Both the position numbers and the translations under genes were made by a program. The notes under the pieces were generated by a model. It saw nothing but the letters and a program-made list of their open reading frames with translations, did no database searches and was not told where the DNA came from. Below, piece by piece: positions 1 to 9,584 of a stretch of 64,000 bases of DNA. The DNA is from Knufia peltigerae (lineage: Eukaryota; Ascomycota; Eurotiomycetes; Chaetothyriales; Trichomeriaceae): the NCBI GenBank assembly GCA_030247855.1, contig JAPDRN010000086.1, positions 84,267-148,266 of the forward strand, read 5' to 3'. Each line of letters opens with the position of its first letter. Positions within the stretch are counted from its first letter, which is position 1.

Positions 1-315
1 GGATTTTGAAGGGGTATAAAGCCTTGGGCCTTGAGGGAAGAGGATTCTTTTTGACCTTTGGAGGGCAATCTCGGCTGTTGCACCGTTCACTACCGACACG
101 ATCGGAGTTCTACGAGAGACACGGCCCATTGGTGATGCATTTTCCTCGGAGCATTAATAATTCACCGTACTCTTCGCTGTGTCTCCAACTACGGTGATAC
201 AGATATTCCCGTACTACAATTTCGAGATTTGAATGATTTCACAACCGCTGGTCGCAGCGGGACAAATTTATTTTCAGACGTCCGTATATCAACTCGTAAA
301 CACAGCACCACAGCC
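1..315. other. Upstream region of PRP45
   Basis: No gene is supported here. A 63-codon open frame at 6-197 has no recognisable features. The stretch probably holds the promoter and 5' UTR of the splicing-factor gene that starts at 316. Confidence 0.5.
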
Positions 316-2139
316 ATGGCTACCGGCCTTTTCGCCTCCTTACCGAAACCCAAGTACACCGGTGAGCATGAAGAAGTCCCTCTACATGCCCAGCCGAAGG
401 GTCCTCGAATCGTGGGACCTGGTGTGATCGATGAATCGCAAATTGTTCTAAAGGTCAGTTGTTTTTTGATCATCGTCCGCCACGACTTCGTACTGACTCG
501 TTTTCTTTTTCTTCCACAGCGTTCTGGACCTCCTCCCTACGGCCAACGATCAGGATGGCGACCTCGTTCGGCCGAGGATTTCGGCGATGGGGGTGCGTTT
601 CCAGAAGTAGCAGTTGCACAATACCCTCTCGACATGGGACGAAAAGGAACGTCATCGACTTCGAATGCTCTTGCGATCCAAGTCGACGCAGAAGGCAAGG
701 TCAAATACGACGCACTCGCGAGACGTGGTCACGGTGACAGTCGGATCATACACTCGAGTTTCAAGGATTTGATACCGCTTCGACAGCAGGCAGACGCAGG
801 CGACCTGAGTCTTGACAGGCCCAGCCAGGAAGAAGTCCAGGCGACCGCGGACAAGACCAGGCTCGCTCTGGAGAAATTGGTGTCGGGCGCCGTGGCGGCT
901 CAAAAGCCAAAAAACGTCAAAGGCGTCAACCGAGAAGAAGCTACGTATGTCCGATACACACCTTCAAATCAGATGGGCGACAATTCCAAAAAGCATGATT
1001 ACGTTTTGAAGATAGCCCGACGACAGGAAGATCCAATGGCGCCACCGAAGTTCAAACAGAAGAAGATCCCCCGAGGACCACCTAGTCCGCCTCCGCCAGT
1101 CATGCATTCGCCACCGCGGAAATTGACGGCAGAAGACCAAGAAGCCTGGAAAATCCCTCCACCGATCAGCAATTGGAAGAATCCCAAGGGTTATACCGTA
1201 CCGCTGGACAAGCGGTTGGCTGCCGATGGACGGGGCCTACAAGATGTTACAATAAGCGATAAACACGCGCAGTTTGCGGAAGCATTGATGACAGCCGATC
1301 GACATGCTCGCGAAGAAGTCAAACTCCGCGCACAGATGCAGCAAAAGCTCGCGGAAAAGGAGAAATTGGCCAAGGAAGAACACCTGCGGGAAATGGCTCG
1401 AAAGGCGAGAGAAGAAAGACAAGCTGCGGCTGGCGGCGGTGGTGGGAGGAGAGATTCGGACTCGAGACGACGCTCACGGTCAAGGTCATACTCTGGTTCG
1501 TCATATGATTCGCGATCTGATAGTGAGGAAGAGGCTGCCAGGGAACGAGAACGTGCTCGACGAGAACGGAGGCAGGAGAATGAACGACAACTGCGACAGA
1601 GCAGAATGGGAACAGAGAAACGCATCCAGATGATGGCCAGAGAACAAAACCGTGACATTTCCGAAAAAGTTGCACTCGGATTGGCCAAGCCTACACAAAA
1701 CAAGGAGACGATGTACGATTCTAGATTGTTCAACCAGACTTCTGGGTTTGATTCAGGATTCAACGAGGACCAGGCGTACGACAAGCCCTTGTTTGCGGCT
1801 GCGGATGCCATTGACAAAATCTACCGACCCACGGTGAACCAGGACGAGGATGAAGAAGGCGACGCAGATGCGGCGATGGACAAGATTCGAAAGTCCAGCC
1901 GGTTTGGCGATCTTGGCAGAGCACCGAAAGAAGGGTTCAAAGGTGCCGACACGGCAGAACGAGAGAGTGGTCCTGTGCAGTTTGAAAAGGACAAAGATGA
2001 CACATTTGGCAACGACAGTTTCATTGGATCCGCTCCAACAGGAAAGCAAGCTGGTGAGGGCAAGAAGAGATATGGATTGGAAGAGGCCGGTCCAAGTCAT
2101 AGAGACAGAAAGAGAGCGAGGGTCGACGATGATGATTAA
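316..2139 (+). CDS. PRP45: Pre-mRNA-processing protein 45 (SNW/SKIP family)
   Basis: This is the SNW-domain splicing factor (yeast Prp45, human SKIP/SNW1), a core protein of the activated spliceosome that acts in the nucleus. Two exons are read, 316-453 and 520-2139, giving 585 residues. The intron 454-519 begins GTCAGT and ends CCACAG. The family hallmarks are visible: a VRYTPSNQMG motif, followed by SNWKNPKGYTVPLDKR, which contains the SNW signature. After it come a charged helical segment rich in Arg/Lys/Glu, an RS-like stretch (SRRRSRSRSYSGSS) and a C-terminal KKRYGLEE segment. The ATG at 316 was chosen because MATGLFASLPKPKY is where conserved sequence begins; the upstream in-frame codons look like UTR. 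The intron is a multiple of three and has no stop, so a retained-intron product would stay in frame. Identification is firm. Confidence 0.95.
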   Translation: MATGLFASLPKPKYTGEHEEVPLHAQPKGPRIVGPGVIDESQIVLKVSCFLIIVRHDFVLTRFLFLPQRSGPPPYGQRSGWRPRSAEDFGDGGAFPEVAVAQYPLDMGRKGTSSTSNALAIQVDAEGKVKYDALARRGHGDSRIIHSSFKDLIPLRQQADAGDLSLDRPSQEEVQATADKTRLALEKLVSGAVAAQKPKNVKGVNREEATYVRYTPSNQMGDNSKKHDYVLKIARRQEDPMAPPKFKQKKIPRGPPSPPPPVMHSPPRKLTAEDQEAWKIPPPISNWKNPKGYTVPLDKRLAADGRGLQDVTISDKHAQFAEALMTADRHAREEVKLRAQMQQKLAEKEKLAKEEHLREMARKAREERQAAAGGGGGRRDSDSRRRSRSRSYSGSSYDSRSDSEEEAARERERARRERRQENERQLRQSRMGTEKRIQMMAREQNRDISEKVALGLAKPTQNKETMYDSRLFNQTSGFDSGFNEDQAYDKPLFAAADAIDKIYRPTVNQDEDEEGDADAAMDKIRKSSRFGDLGRAPKEGFKGADTAERESGPVQFEKDKDDTFGNDSFIGSAPTGKQAGEGKKRYGLEEAGPSHRDRKRARVDDDD

Positions 2140-2553
2140 AAAAGGCGCAGTACAGTCATGGTTTATTCAATGGCATATTTTTGCACTGTCCGAAAACGAA
2201 AACATTGTCCATTTCTCGCAATGTTTCTGTCTGTCCCTTGTTACATTGTCGTGGTTCTCCATTTTGCATCGTATTGATCTGTTCTAGAATTTTCTCTGAA
2301 GCTGACGCCACTGGGCAGAGATTCAATATGTCAGTCTTACACTCCATACACCACCATCGATACTGAGGAGAAAGACGACAGACCATTTCAAGATTTCCGA
2401 TTGGCTTATAAGCGAATACATCTCCTCAAATACTCGTTACCTGTACGGAGTACATTCCTACCTAGGTATACACCTTGTCCACCAGGGATTTTACATGTTA
2501 CCCGTACCCAAGCAGCAGCAGCAGCAGCAAGCAGCCTTAAAAGAAAAAGATCA
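2140..2553. other. Intergenic region with short AGC repeat
   Basis: Spacer between two plus-strand genes. It holds a short trinucleotide run, (AGC)n at about 2511-2529, just before the methyltransferase start. The frame is open upstream of 2554 but offers no ATG, so I treat it as UTR. A gtacggagtac box lies at about 2442-2452. Confidence 0.5.
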
Positions 2554-3513
2554 ATGTCATCACAATCACAATACGACGAGATTGGTCTCTCGTACGAATC
2601 CCTCAAAGCCCAGCCGGCGGCCCTGGTGGAACGAGCCAACCTCCGGGCCGTCATCACCCCATTGTTGTTATCATCACCACGACGAGGAGGACGGCCGTCG
2701 ACACATCCCGATGACCGTGACGATGACGACGAAAAGGAAGAGGTGAGCGTGCTGAACCTGGCGTGCGGGACGGGTTACTATTCCCGCCTCGTCTTGTCTT
2801 GGGGTGCATCGCGAGTGGTCGGCGTCGACATATCATCCGCCATGATCGAGGCGGCGAGGTCACAATCCGAGGACTCGTCAAGATTGACATTCCTGGTCGG
2901 AGACTGTTCTCGACCACTTTCGTTGAAAAACGCATGGTCGGAGAAAGAAGAACGATTCGACATCGTACTCGGCGCTTGGTTACTCAACTACGCCTCTTCA
3001 CCTTCCGATTTGGTGTCCATGTTTGGAAATGTATCCTCCCACCTCAAACCGGGAGGTCACTTTGTCGGTGTCACGCCTCACCCGGCGACCGACCTGGACT
3101 CTTTTGCGGAACTGTTCGACCCTTCCAAAACGAAAAACCGCGACCGGGCAGAGTACGGAGCCACCGTGGAGTACACCGCAAAACTCCCGGGTGGTCATGG
3201 GTATCGGGCCAAAGTCACGGCTCACGTGAAACCGAGAGAGATCTCTTTTGAAAGTTTCCATCTCAAAAGAGAAGTGTACGAGAATGCCGCGAGGGATGGA
3301 GGGCTGGAAGGAGAATTGAAGTGGGTGGATGTTCAACTCCCGAGGACAAACGACGAGAGTAAAACCGGATACGGTGTCGACTTGGACTTTTGGGAAGGAT
3401 ATCTCGATGCTCCACATTTTGGGATATTGGTTGTTGAAAAGTATTTTGACGCTTCTCTCCTCAAAAAAAAAGAAAAACATTCTGGCTCGACTAACTCGTC
3501 GCTACGGGAGTAG
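2554..3513 (+). CDS. Class I SAM-dependent methyltransferase
   Basis: A 319-residue, apparently intronless methyltransferase. Motif I is clear at residues 67-75 (LNLACGTGY), followed by the acidic end of strand 2 in VVGVDISSAM (about 89-97). A further motif, DIVLGAWLLNYA, and the post-motif segment HLKPGGHFVGVTP match the usual order of a class I Rossmann fold. This resembles the methyltransferase domain 11/25 type common in fungi. The substrate cannot be read from the sequence. The ATG at 2554 (MSSQSQYDEIG) is the first in this frame, because the open frame upstream starts with TTG. No signal peptide is seen, so it is probably cytosolic. The neighbours give no functional clue. Confidence 0.85.
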   Translation: MSSQSQYDEIGLSYESLKAQPAALVERANLRAVITPLLLSSPRRGGRPSTHPDDRDDDDEKEEVSVLNLACGTGYYSRLVLSWGASRVVGVDISSAMIEAARSQSEDSSRLTFLVGDCSRPLSLKNAWSEKEERFDIVLGAWLLNYASSPSDLVSMFGNVSSHLKPGGHFVGVTPHPATDLDSFAELFDPSKTKNRDRAEYGATVEYTAKLPGGHGYRAKVTAHVKPREISFESFHLKREVYENAARDGGLEGELKWVDVQLPRTNDESKTGYGVDLDFWEGYLDAPHFGILVVEKYFDASLLKKKEKHSGSTNSSLRE

Positions 3514-3662
3514 ATATTCCATAATTCATCAACTGCCTCCACATCATCAAACCATCTTCACATTGTTTCCCCTTTTTTCATATCAAGAGTGTTTTCAATC
3601 TTCATCTTCATCCTCATCAATCACTACTTACTCACGCCCTCGAAAAAAGGGAGGTAAAAGAA

Positions 3663-4982
3663 TTATAAACCCTCCCTGTATATCCTCCAGATATTCAACA
3701 TCCTAGCCCCCTGTCCTGGAGTGAAGCCGACGTAACACGCATCGCTACTATAATCCATGAAATTGTGAACGGGATCAGGTCCACTGTACCCTTGGGGTCC
3801 ATAAGGTTCGGTACCGATACCATCGTACCCCTTTGGAACTCCTGAATTCGGACAACTATCTTTGACGGTCGAGGGACAACCATCTAATGAGCTCAAAACG
3901 TTAGCCAGAGATTTTTAAAGAGGATACAAAAATGCACGGCCACGATAGCAATCCCAAAACACCAACCGGGAAAGATTTTCTTCATTCTCATGAGGAAGAA
4001 AAAAGGAACAAAAGAAGGAACAACAAAAGGTAAGGAACTCACTAGTACTCGTCCTCTCCTGGGGAGTGTCGGCGACGTAATCACCAAAATCCCAAACGTC
4101 ACAGGAACCTCCGTTGAAGGTATGCAACAAGCCGTTCCAGTGTCCAACTTCGTGGGCGGTGGTCCCTCCCAGATTGTAACCCGCGTACTTCCCACCCGGC
4201 ATGGTACCACTAAGGATGTTACACCCGTCGATCACGTACGCCGACGGATCCACACCGGCGACGATACCGGACATGGGGAGTGTACAGAACCCCAACAGCG
4301 TACTACCCGCGGGGACACCCGGTGTGTTGGTGTCGGCCTGCAACAGACTCTGATAGTAGACGTTGAGGGCAGAGTAGTTTCCCTTGCGCAACGAACGTTT
4401 CATACCGGTGTCGTCGCCGTTGCGGGCCCAAGTGTCGTTGGCGACCCGGTCGATTCCCGCAAGTCGGAACCCTATGCTGGCGTTGGTGTAGGCGTTGCTG
4501 AGGTAAGTAAACTGGTCTCGGATCATGGTGTCGCTGACGTAGTTGGAAGATGAAGGTGAGGCCGTAGACGAATCCGCAACGATGTGAATATAAGTGTCGA
4601 TGGTGTATAACGGACTCGGAGCTCGACGACGGCCGTGATTGTGATTGTGAGAATGATCGTGGATGTCGTCGCCATGATGACCAGAAGGACCTTGTCCTCC
4701 TCCCCCAGACCTGAATCCGGTTCCATCACCGTCGTGCACATCTCCTCGATGATGCTGTCGAGCTTGTATACTTGTAGAGTTCCAAAGATCATTCTCCAAC
4801 CTTTCACTCTCTTGCAACCATTGATGGGTGGCTGTCAAGTTGCTCGAAGGATGAGATGTACCACATGATCGGTGAATAGGTCTGTATCTTGGTATACCTG
4901 CCGCGACGACAGCTGAGTCGACCAACCCCAAGATCGAGGCGGTTAGGTACAATAAAAAACCACGATTCAAAGACCGGGGCAT
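3663..4982 (-). CDS. Secreted zinc metalloprotease, M43 (pappalysin) family
   Basis: Two exons on the minus strand, 4982-4043 and 3883-3663, give 386 residues. The intron 3884-4042 (159 bp) runs from GTGAGT to ATTAG. The extended zinc site HEVGHWNGLLH at residues 277-287 is the M43B signature HExxHxxGLxH. The second exon carries the Met-turn region with HNFMDYSSDACYVGFTPGQ, followed by a closing helix. Residues 1-29 look like a signal peptide (LNRGFLLYLTASILGL), so the enzyme is probably exported. In Ascomycota this family includes MEP1-like extracellular metalloproteases. Unusual is a Gly/His-rich insertion at residues 77-117, with HDHSHNHNH, in the presumed propeptide. The start at 4982 was chosen for the signal peptide; the open frame upstream to 5135 looks non-coding. 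Confidence 0.9.
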
Positions 4983-5367
4983 GATCAAAAACAAACAATC
5001 ATCAACGACTGACCATAGAAGCGTCCAAAAAGGAGTTTCCGAGTTCAAAACCTTTGTGGAGGATGCTGATAATTTTGTAAAATATTGTTCAACACAATGC
5101 ATGGAGCACGGACATCGCTTCATACACGCACACACATGGTGCTGCGATGGTAACGAGGAATGTGGAATGCCATATTGCTGCTCTCTAATATACTCGATGA
5201 CGATGTTTGCAAATTCACATTGCCAGAAAAGGAAGTGCAGCTTTGCAAATTTTGGTTTGAGACTCGATCAGATTTATGCCTCACATCCCTATATTTCAAA
5301 CAACGCCAGAGCCGTCCCGACAGAAAATACACATCATCGTTGAAATCATACACTTGTGGTCGTGCCT
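4983..5367. other. Intergenic region between two minus-strand genes
   Basis: It should hold the promoter of the M43 protease and the 3' end of CDC50. No gene, repeat or RNA is recognised. Confidence 0.5.
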
Positions 5368-6868
5368 CTAGGCACCTCCAGGTCTCATCTCTCGGCCTGT
5401 CGACATTCCAGTTGAAGTACCGTCATTATTCCAACTCAAGTAAGTGTGATCACCGAGTTTTCTGCTCATGTCAGCTACAATACACACAAAAAGGCGACGA
5501 AAGAACATACCTTGGCTTGATCAAATGTGCGACAGTAAATAACGCTCCCAGGACAATGCAGAGACCACCAACCACCACATAGGCAATGCCCAAGAAGCTG
5601 TTTTTTCCACCAACAACCGACCTAGTTGACAGCAGAATGCTCTTCTTTCCAGAGTAGATGGAGACAGGGAAGACTAGGTGCATTAGAGGAGTGCCTCATT
5701 CCACGGATTGAACCCACTTACAATCATAGATATCCATCTGATAAGTGCCTGCAGTCATGGTTTCGTTGTCATTGCGCAACGCCAACTTGCTAAAAGTAGG
5801 CAATCCTGCGGTTCTCATCCAAACCTGGAATTCTTCGTACTGGGATAAATCTGGGATTGGATTTGCATCTGTGTATCCATCCGGGTAACGGAGAGCCCAA
5901 TTAGGTGGCGGGGACACTTCGTAATTCTTGTACTTGGTTTTCTTGTATAAAGACGCATCTGTACTCCATGCAATGCCTTCGTTTGTCATGCGGTATTGCT
6001 GACTCTCCTGTCCACCGGAAGTACTGACTGCCACGGGGGAATTGAGCGTGTCGTTGAATATTGAGTTGGCAATCAACCCACAAGGGTAGTATGCTTTTCC
6101 ATTGTGATCCAATTTCAAAGGATTGCATGAACTACTGTCGACCGTGTGATTGCTCAGGAAGTTCCCCTTCAGTTGATCGGTATCAAGCGACTTGACGTAT
6201 CTTCGATGGTTTTGGTAGAAGTTGGTCAATCGGTAATACAGGTAGACAGGTGGACCAATGTCATTCGGAATCGAGAACTGCAGCGTACAAACTGGCGTAT
6301 TTCGTAACTCGACGCTGTAGGGAGGATGAGTAGTGTTCACCGTCCTTCTCCATTGGGGTCTGGCAGTGGAATTTGATGATTTAAACGAAGCTGAGACTTT
6401 GCTCTCGGGAATCGCCGTAAATGAGGTCGTTGCAGTGGTATTGCAATCGGTGTAGTCAATCACCAACTCTTGAACCTGCGACAGAAATCAGCATCTTTCA
6501 CGTTCCGGCCTAGAGGTCTCTGCGACTTACGCTCGCACTTGCCCATAACAACAGTCCACCGATCGGAGCAAAGATGATACCGATTGCGAAGAAGATGGGA
6601 AGCACCGTCTTGGGAGTAAGGATCGGTCTAAAACAAGTCAGACCCTTGCGATTTCGTGGAGAGTAACATGGCGCAACTCACTGCCATGCTTTCAGCCGTT
6701 GTTGTCTAAAGGCGGTGTCTGTACAAGTCGTTCGTCAGCAAAACTTCAATGCAGGGGAGGGCAGGCGGCAATACTGGCTGGGCGTCGGCTCTTTTGTTTC
6801 TTAGGAGGCTCGTTGTGAGGATCTTCCTCGTGTATAGAGTCCGTCTGGACCACGTCTGTCTGTGACAT
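5368..6868 (-). CDS. CDC50: Cdc50/Lem3 family P4-ATPase (flippase) subunit
   Basis: Six exons are read on the minus strand: 6868-6775, 6718-6682, 6627-6531, 6475-5722, 5673-5511 and 5461-5368. Together they give 412 residues, and every junction keeps the family sequence in frame. Introns are 48-56 bp. The protein has the Cdc50 plan: a cytosolic N-tail (SRRPANTAFRQQRLKAWQ), a first membrane span (about 51-73, ending LLLWASAS), and a large glycosylated luminal domain with paired Cys and NxS/T sites. The luminal part contains NFYQNHRRYVKS and PCGLIANS. A second span (GIAYVVVGGLCIVLGALFTV) is followed by HLIKPRKLGDHTYLSWNN. Cdc50 proteins chaperone P4-type lipid flippases from the ER to Golgi, endosome or plasma membrane. 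Identification is firm; the CDC50/LEM3 paralogue label is not decided. Confidence 0.95.
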
Positions 6869-7501
6869 GATGGCGGATGTTGGTCTCAGGCGAGGAAGTA
6901 ATAACGCGTCCGAAAGGATAAAACGAAGGCTGACAAGTCCCTTTCGAGCGCAGTTGAGAACCAGTTGAGATCATGGACGCCGGTTGTTCACTCAGCATTG
7001 CGCCTCGCCCGCGATTCCCGGGAAACTGGCGCCATTCCGTTTCGAGCCTTAGTGCGTCTTCACAGCCTCCGTCACAACTTCGACCTTTTCTTGTGCTCCA
7101 ACAAATCTTTCCTTCTTTTCCTTTTCTTCAGTACAAAACTCATTCCGGACATGATTTATTGTAGGAGCCAGGGCTGCTTCTAGGCACTTTCTCTTTCTCC
7201 TCTGCAACGTGATCCGAGATCAATATACGCGCCGTAGCTGGAGCTGGCTAGGACTCTTTGCTTCTGCAAAAGATTACAATGATGTTTCGGTTCCTTACCG
7301 ACGGTCGCTACAAATTGAACACTCGCACTTTTTTTTCAAGATTTATTAATTATTCTCGAGCAGCGCCTGGCAATTGCATTTGGCAGTGGCACGATTAGTC
7401 TATCTATCGTTCATACATTGCATGGATCCCTGTCGTAAAAACGTGTAAGGTCTACTCAACTCCAGGCACCATTCCATAGTTTCACCGTTGTTACATGTCT
7501 C
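6869..7501. other. Intergenic region, CDC50 promoter
   Basis: About 630 bp between two minus-strand genes. It includes the CDC50 promoter and a pyrimidine-rich stretch at about 7080-7210. Short open frames near 6965-7183 overlap one another and show no protein features. Confidence 0.5.
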
Positions 7502-9184
7502 CTATGACTTTTCATTTTTGTCTGCAGCTTCCCAGGTGCTTTCTTGCTTGGTCCCAGGGGGCAGCCATCCAGATGCAAGGGGAGATTCATGTGGTCGACC
7601 TCGAGTATCATCCCTCTTAGGGTGTGAAGCAGACATCTCACCCACATGATCCAAGTTCATCGGGTGGCTTGGCTGCAGTCCCGGGGTATTGACTTCGGTC
7701 ACAGGCAACAAAGCTGCTCTATGACGGAAATGGTCAGACTTGGTTCGTCTTTCGGCGGCGTCTTCCATGCTAGTGCGATCGTAGAGATAAAGCCCGACAC
7801 ATGTGAGTCCAATGCCGACGGCCTGTATCGAGGTAGTCGAGCTGCGAAACCAGACCACAGCAACCACAATAACCCAGACCCGTTTTATCAATGAGGCCAC
7901 AGAATAGGAGACTGGCGAGAGCATCGACAGCAAGACGAAGGCCATGATATTCTGGAAAAAGTGGAACACTCCGTTGAAGATGAATTCCAACACCAGCTCG
8001 CCATGATCCAAGGCATTTCTTTTGGTCGAGAGGTCGATAGATCCATCCTTCCATAACTCTTCTACGAGTTCAAACCCTTCGGTGTAAATCCAGACAGGGG
8101 CGGAGAGTAGGAAGGCACCGACAGAACAGTAGCATAGCAGGTTGAGCTTGTCCAACTTTCTCGGCAGGCGAGACTGCCCATCGGCTTCTGCGCGTGCTGC
8201 CTCGGTAAAAAGCTTCTTCGAAAAGATGTTTTGGCTCACAAAAACAATTGCTGCCACCAATGCAGCACTAATTCCCCAGAAATTGCTTGAAAAGTCCGTA
8301 GAACATGCCATCATCACACCCAAGGTGAGTGGTACAAGTGACAAGTATGTAGCTCGCTTGTAGCGAATTCGAAAAACAATCCGGTACGCTAGTACCGTGA
8401 AAAGTGGCGATAGTCCTTTGATAGTGTGGACAAGTGAGACTGGAATCTTGGATGTGGCATATGAGCTGAGTAGATGCCCTAGGAGTTGGAAAATCGACAG
8501 TGGGAATGCTGTTGACAACACATCCCAAGATGGTTTCCTCAGGCCATTTCTAAGTGCAGGTATGGATCTCTTCAGGGAGGGAAACGTCGATGATAGACCA
8601 GTCAATACCAGACACCAGAATGAGACCGAGGCAAATTGTACAATTGTGAGTGTCGCTGGCTTGGGTAAGGCGTTGAGAATGGATTTGGAAGATGTGTTTG
8701 TAAGAGCCGACGTCATGTACCAGACGATACAAAGAGCCTGTCGTGTTCATTAGCCATGCAACCATGCACTATACGAGCGACATACAATGAGTTTGTAGGA
8801 CACTGGTGCTCTCAGTGCTTCAGCCAGTTCATGCGCATTTTCGCTCACACTACCTTGTCGTGTCCGAAATTTGTTTAATGCCTCACTGACACTTCTCCGA
8901 GGCCGATGTCCATATATTCCAGCAGGTCTTGCGTTGCGCAATCTTTGACTCTCTCTTCTCGCTGGCCATTTGATCTCGTGGTTCGAAAGTTGACCAGGTG
9001 TTATTTCCAGGGGACTCTCAGCAACCACGTTCGCACCAGGGTTGAACGAAAAGTTTGGGAGGGTATCGTCGAAAGAAGGAAATCTCTCCCGAGAGGTCGA
9101 CTCTCTTGCGCCTTTGTGAGGGGATAGCGAGCGGTGCTGAGCGTCAGATCGCAACTCAGGAGGTTCAGTCATCGTAGTAGTCAT
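7502..9184 (-). CDS. Triose-phosphate/nucleotide-sugar transporter family (Sly41-like)
   Basis: Two exons, 9184-8786 and 8737-7502, give 544 residues; the intron is 8738-8785. After a soluble 130-residue N-tail with a basic HRPRRSVSEALNKFR segment come about eight to ten hydrophobic helices. The pattern matches the TPT/SLC35E branch: W-Y-MTSALTNTSSKSILN in the first helix, SYATSKIPVSLVHTIKGLSPLFTV, the FVSQNIFSKKLF segment, and SPVSYSVASLIKRVWVIVVAVVWF near the end. Those K-R residues are typical of phosphate-translocator relatives. S. cerevisiae Sly41, an ER/Golgi protein and suppressor of ypt1 loss, is the likely yeast counterpart. The substrate cannot be read. The gene is divergent from the secreted hydrolase that starts at 9585. 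Confidence 0.88.
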
Positions 9185-9584
9185 GCTGTGATTGAAATGA
9201 CAATGATCTCCTTGCCATTAGGATGCATCTGCCAGCGTGGTGCTCTACGGAGCGTCTGAAAGAAGTGACATGTTTTTCTACAACAATTGTGAGATCGTAG
9301 AAATGTAACTCAAGGAAAGTTCAAAAGGCTTGCGATCAGCAATGTCTGTAATCCTGCTTGTTCCATCAAACAGGACTGTTGCACTTTGACGACGCTATGA
9401 ATCGGAGCAGTCCGGTGCTGCATCACACTATTGCGCGGCCCCAGTACGCTAAGCCCAAATCAGTAGGCGGTGTTACAACAAAGCTTCGCAGAGCTTCGCA
9501 TCGGAACAACAATAATCCTAATTTCTTGTAAACACCCTTCCGTCTCATCTTCACCCAGAGTAGGATCCCTCACAATGTACAGCG
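9185..9584. other. Divergent promoter region
   Basis: 400 bp shared by the Sly41-like transporter (minus) and the secreted hydrolase (plus). An ATG at 9575 in another frame overlaps the hydrolase start codon and could act as a short upstream frame. No other feature is recognised. Confidence 0.5.

Noticed and set aside
1191..1817. 208-codon minus-strand open frame
   Set aside because: It lies entirely antisense to PRP45 and mirrors its Arg/Ser-rich codons; no independent protein features.
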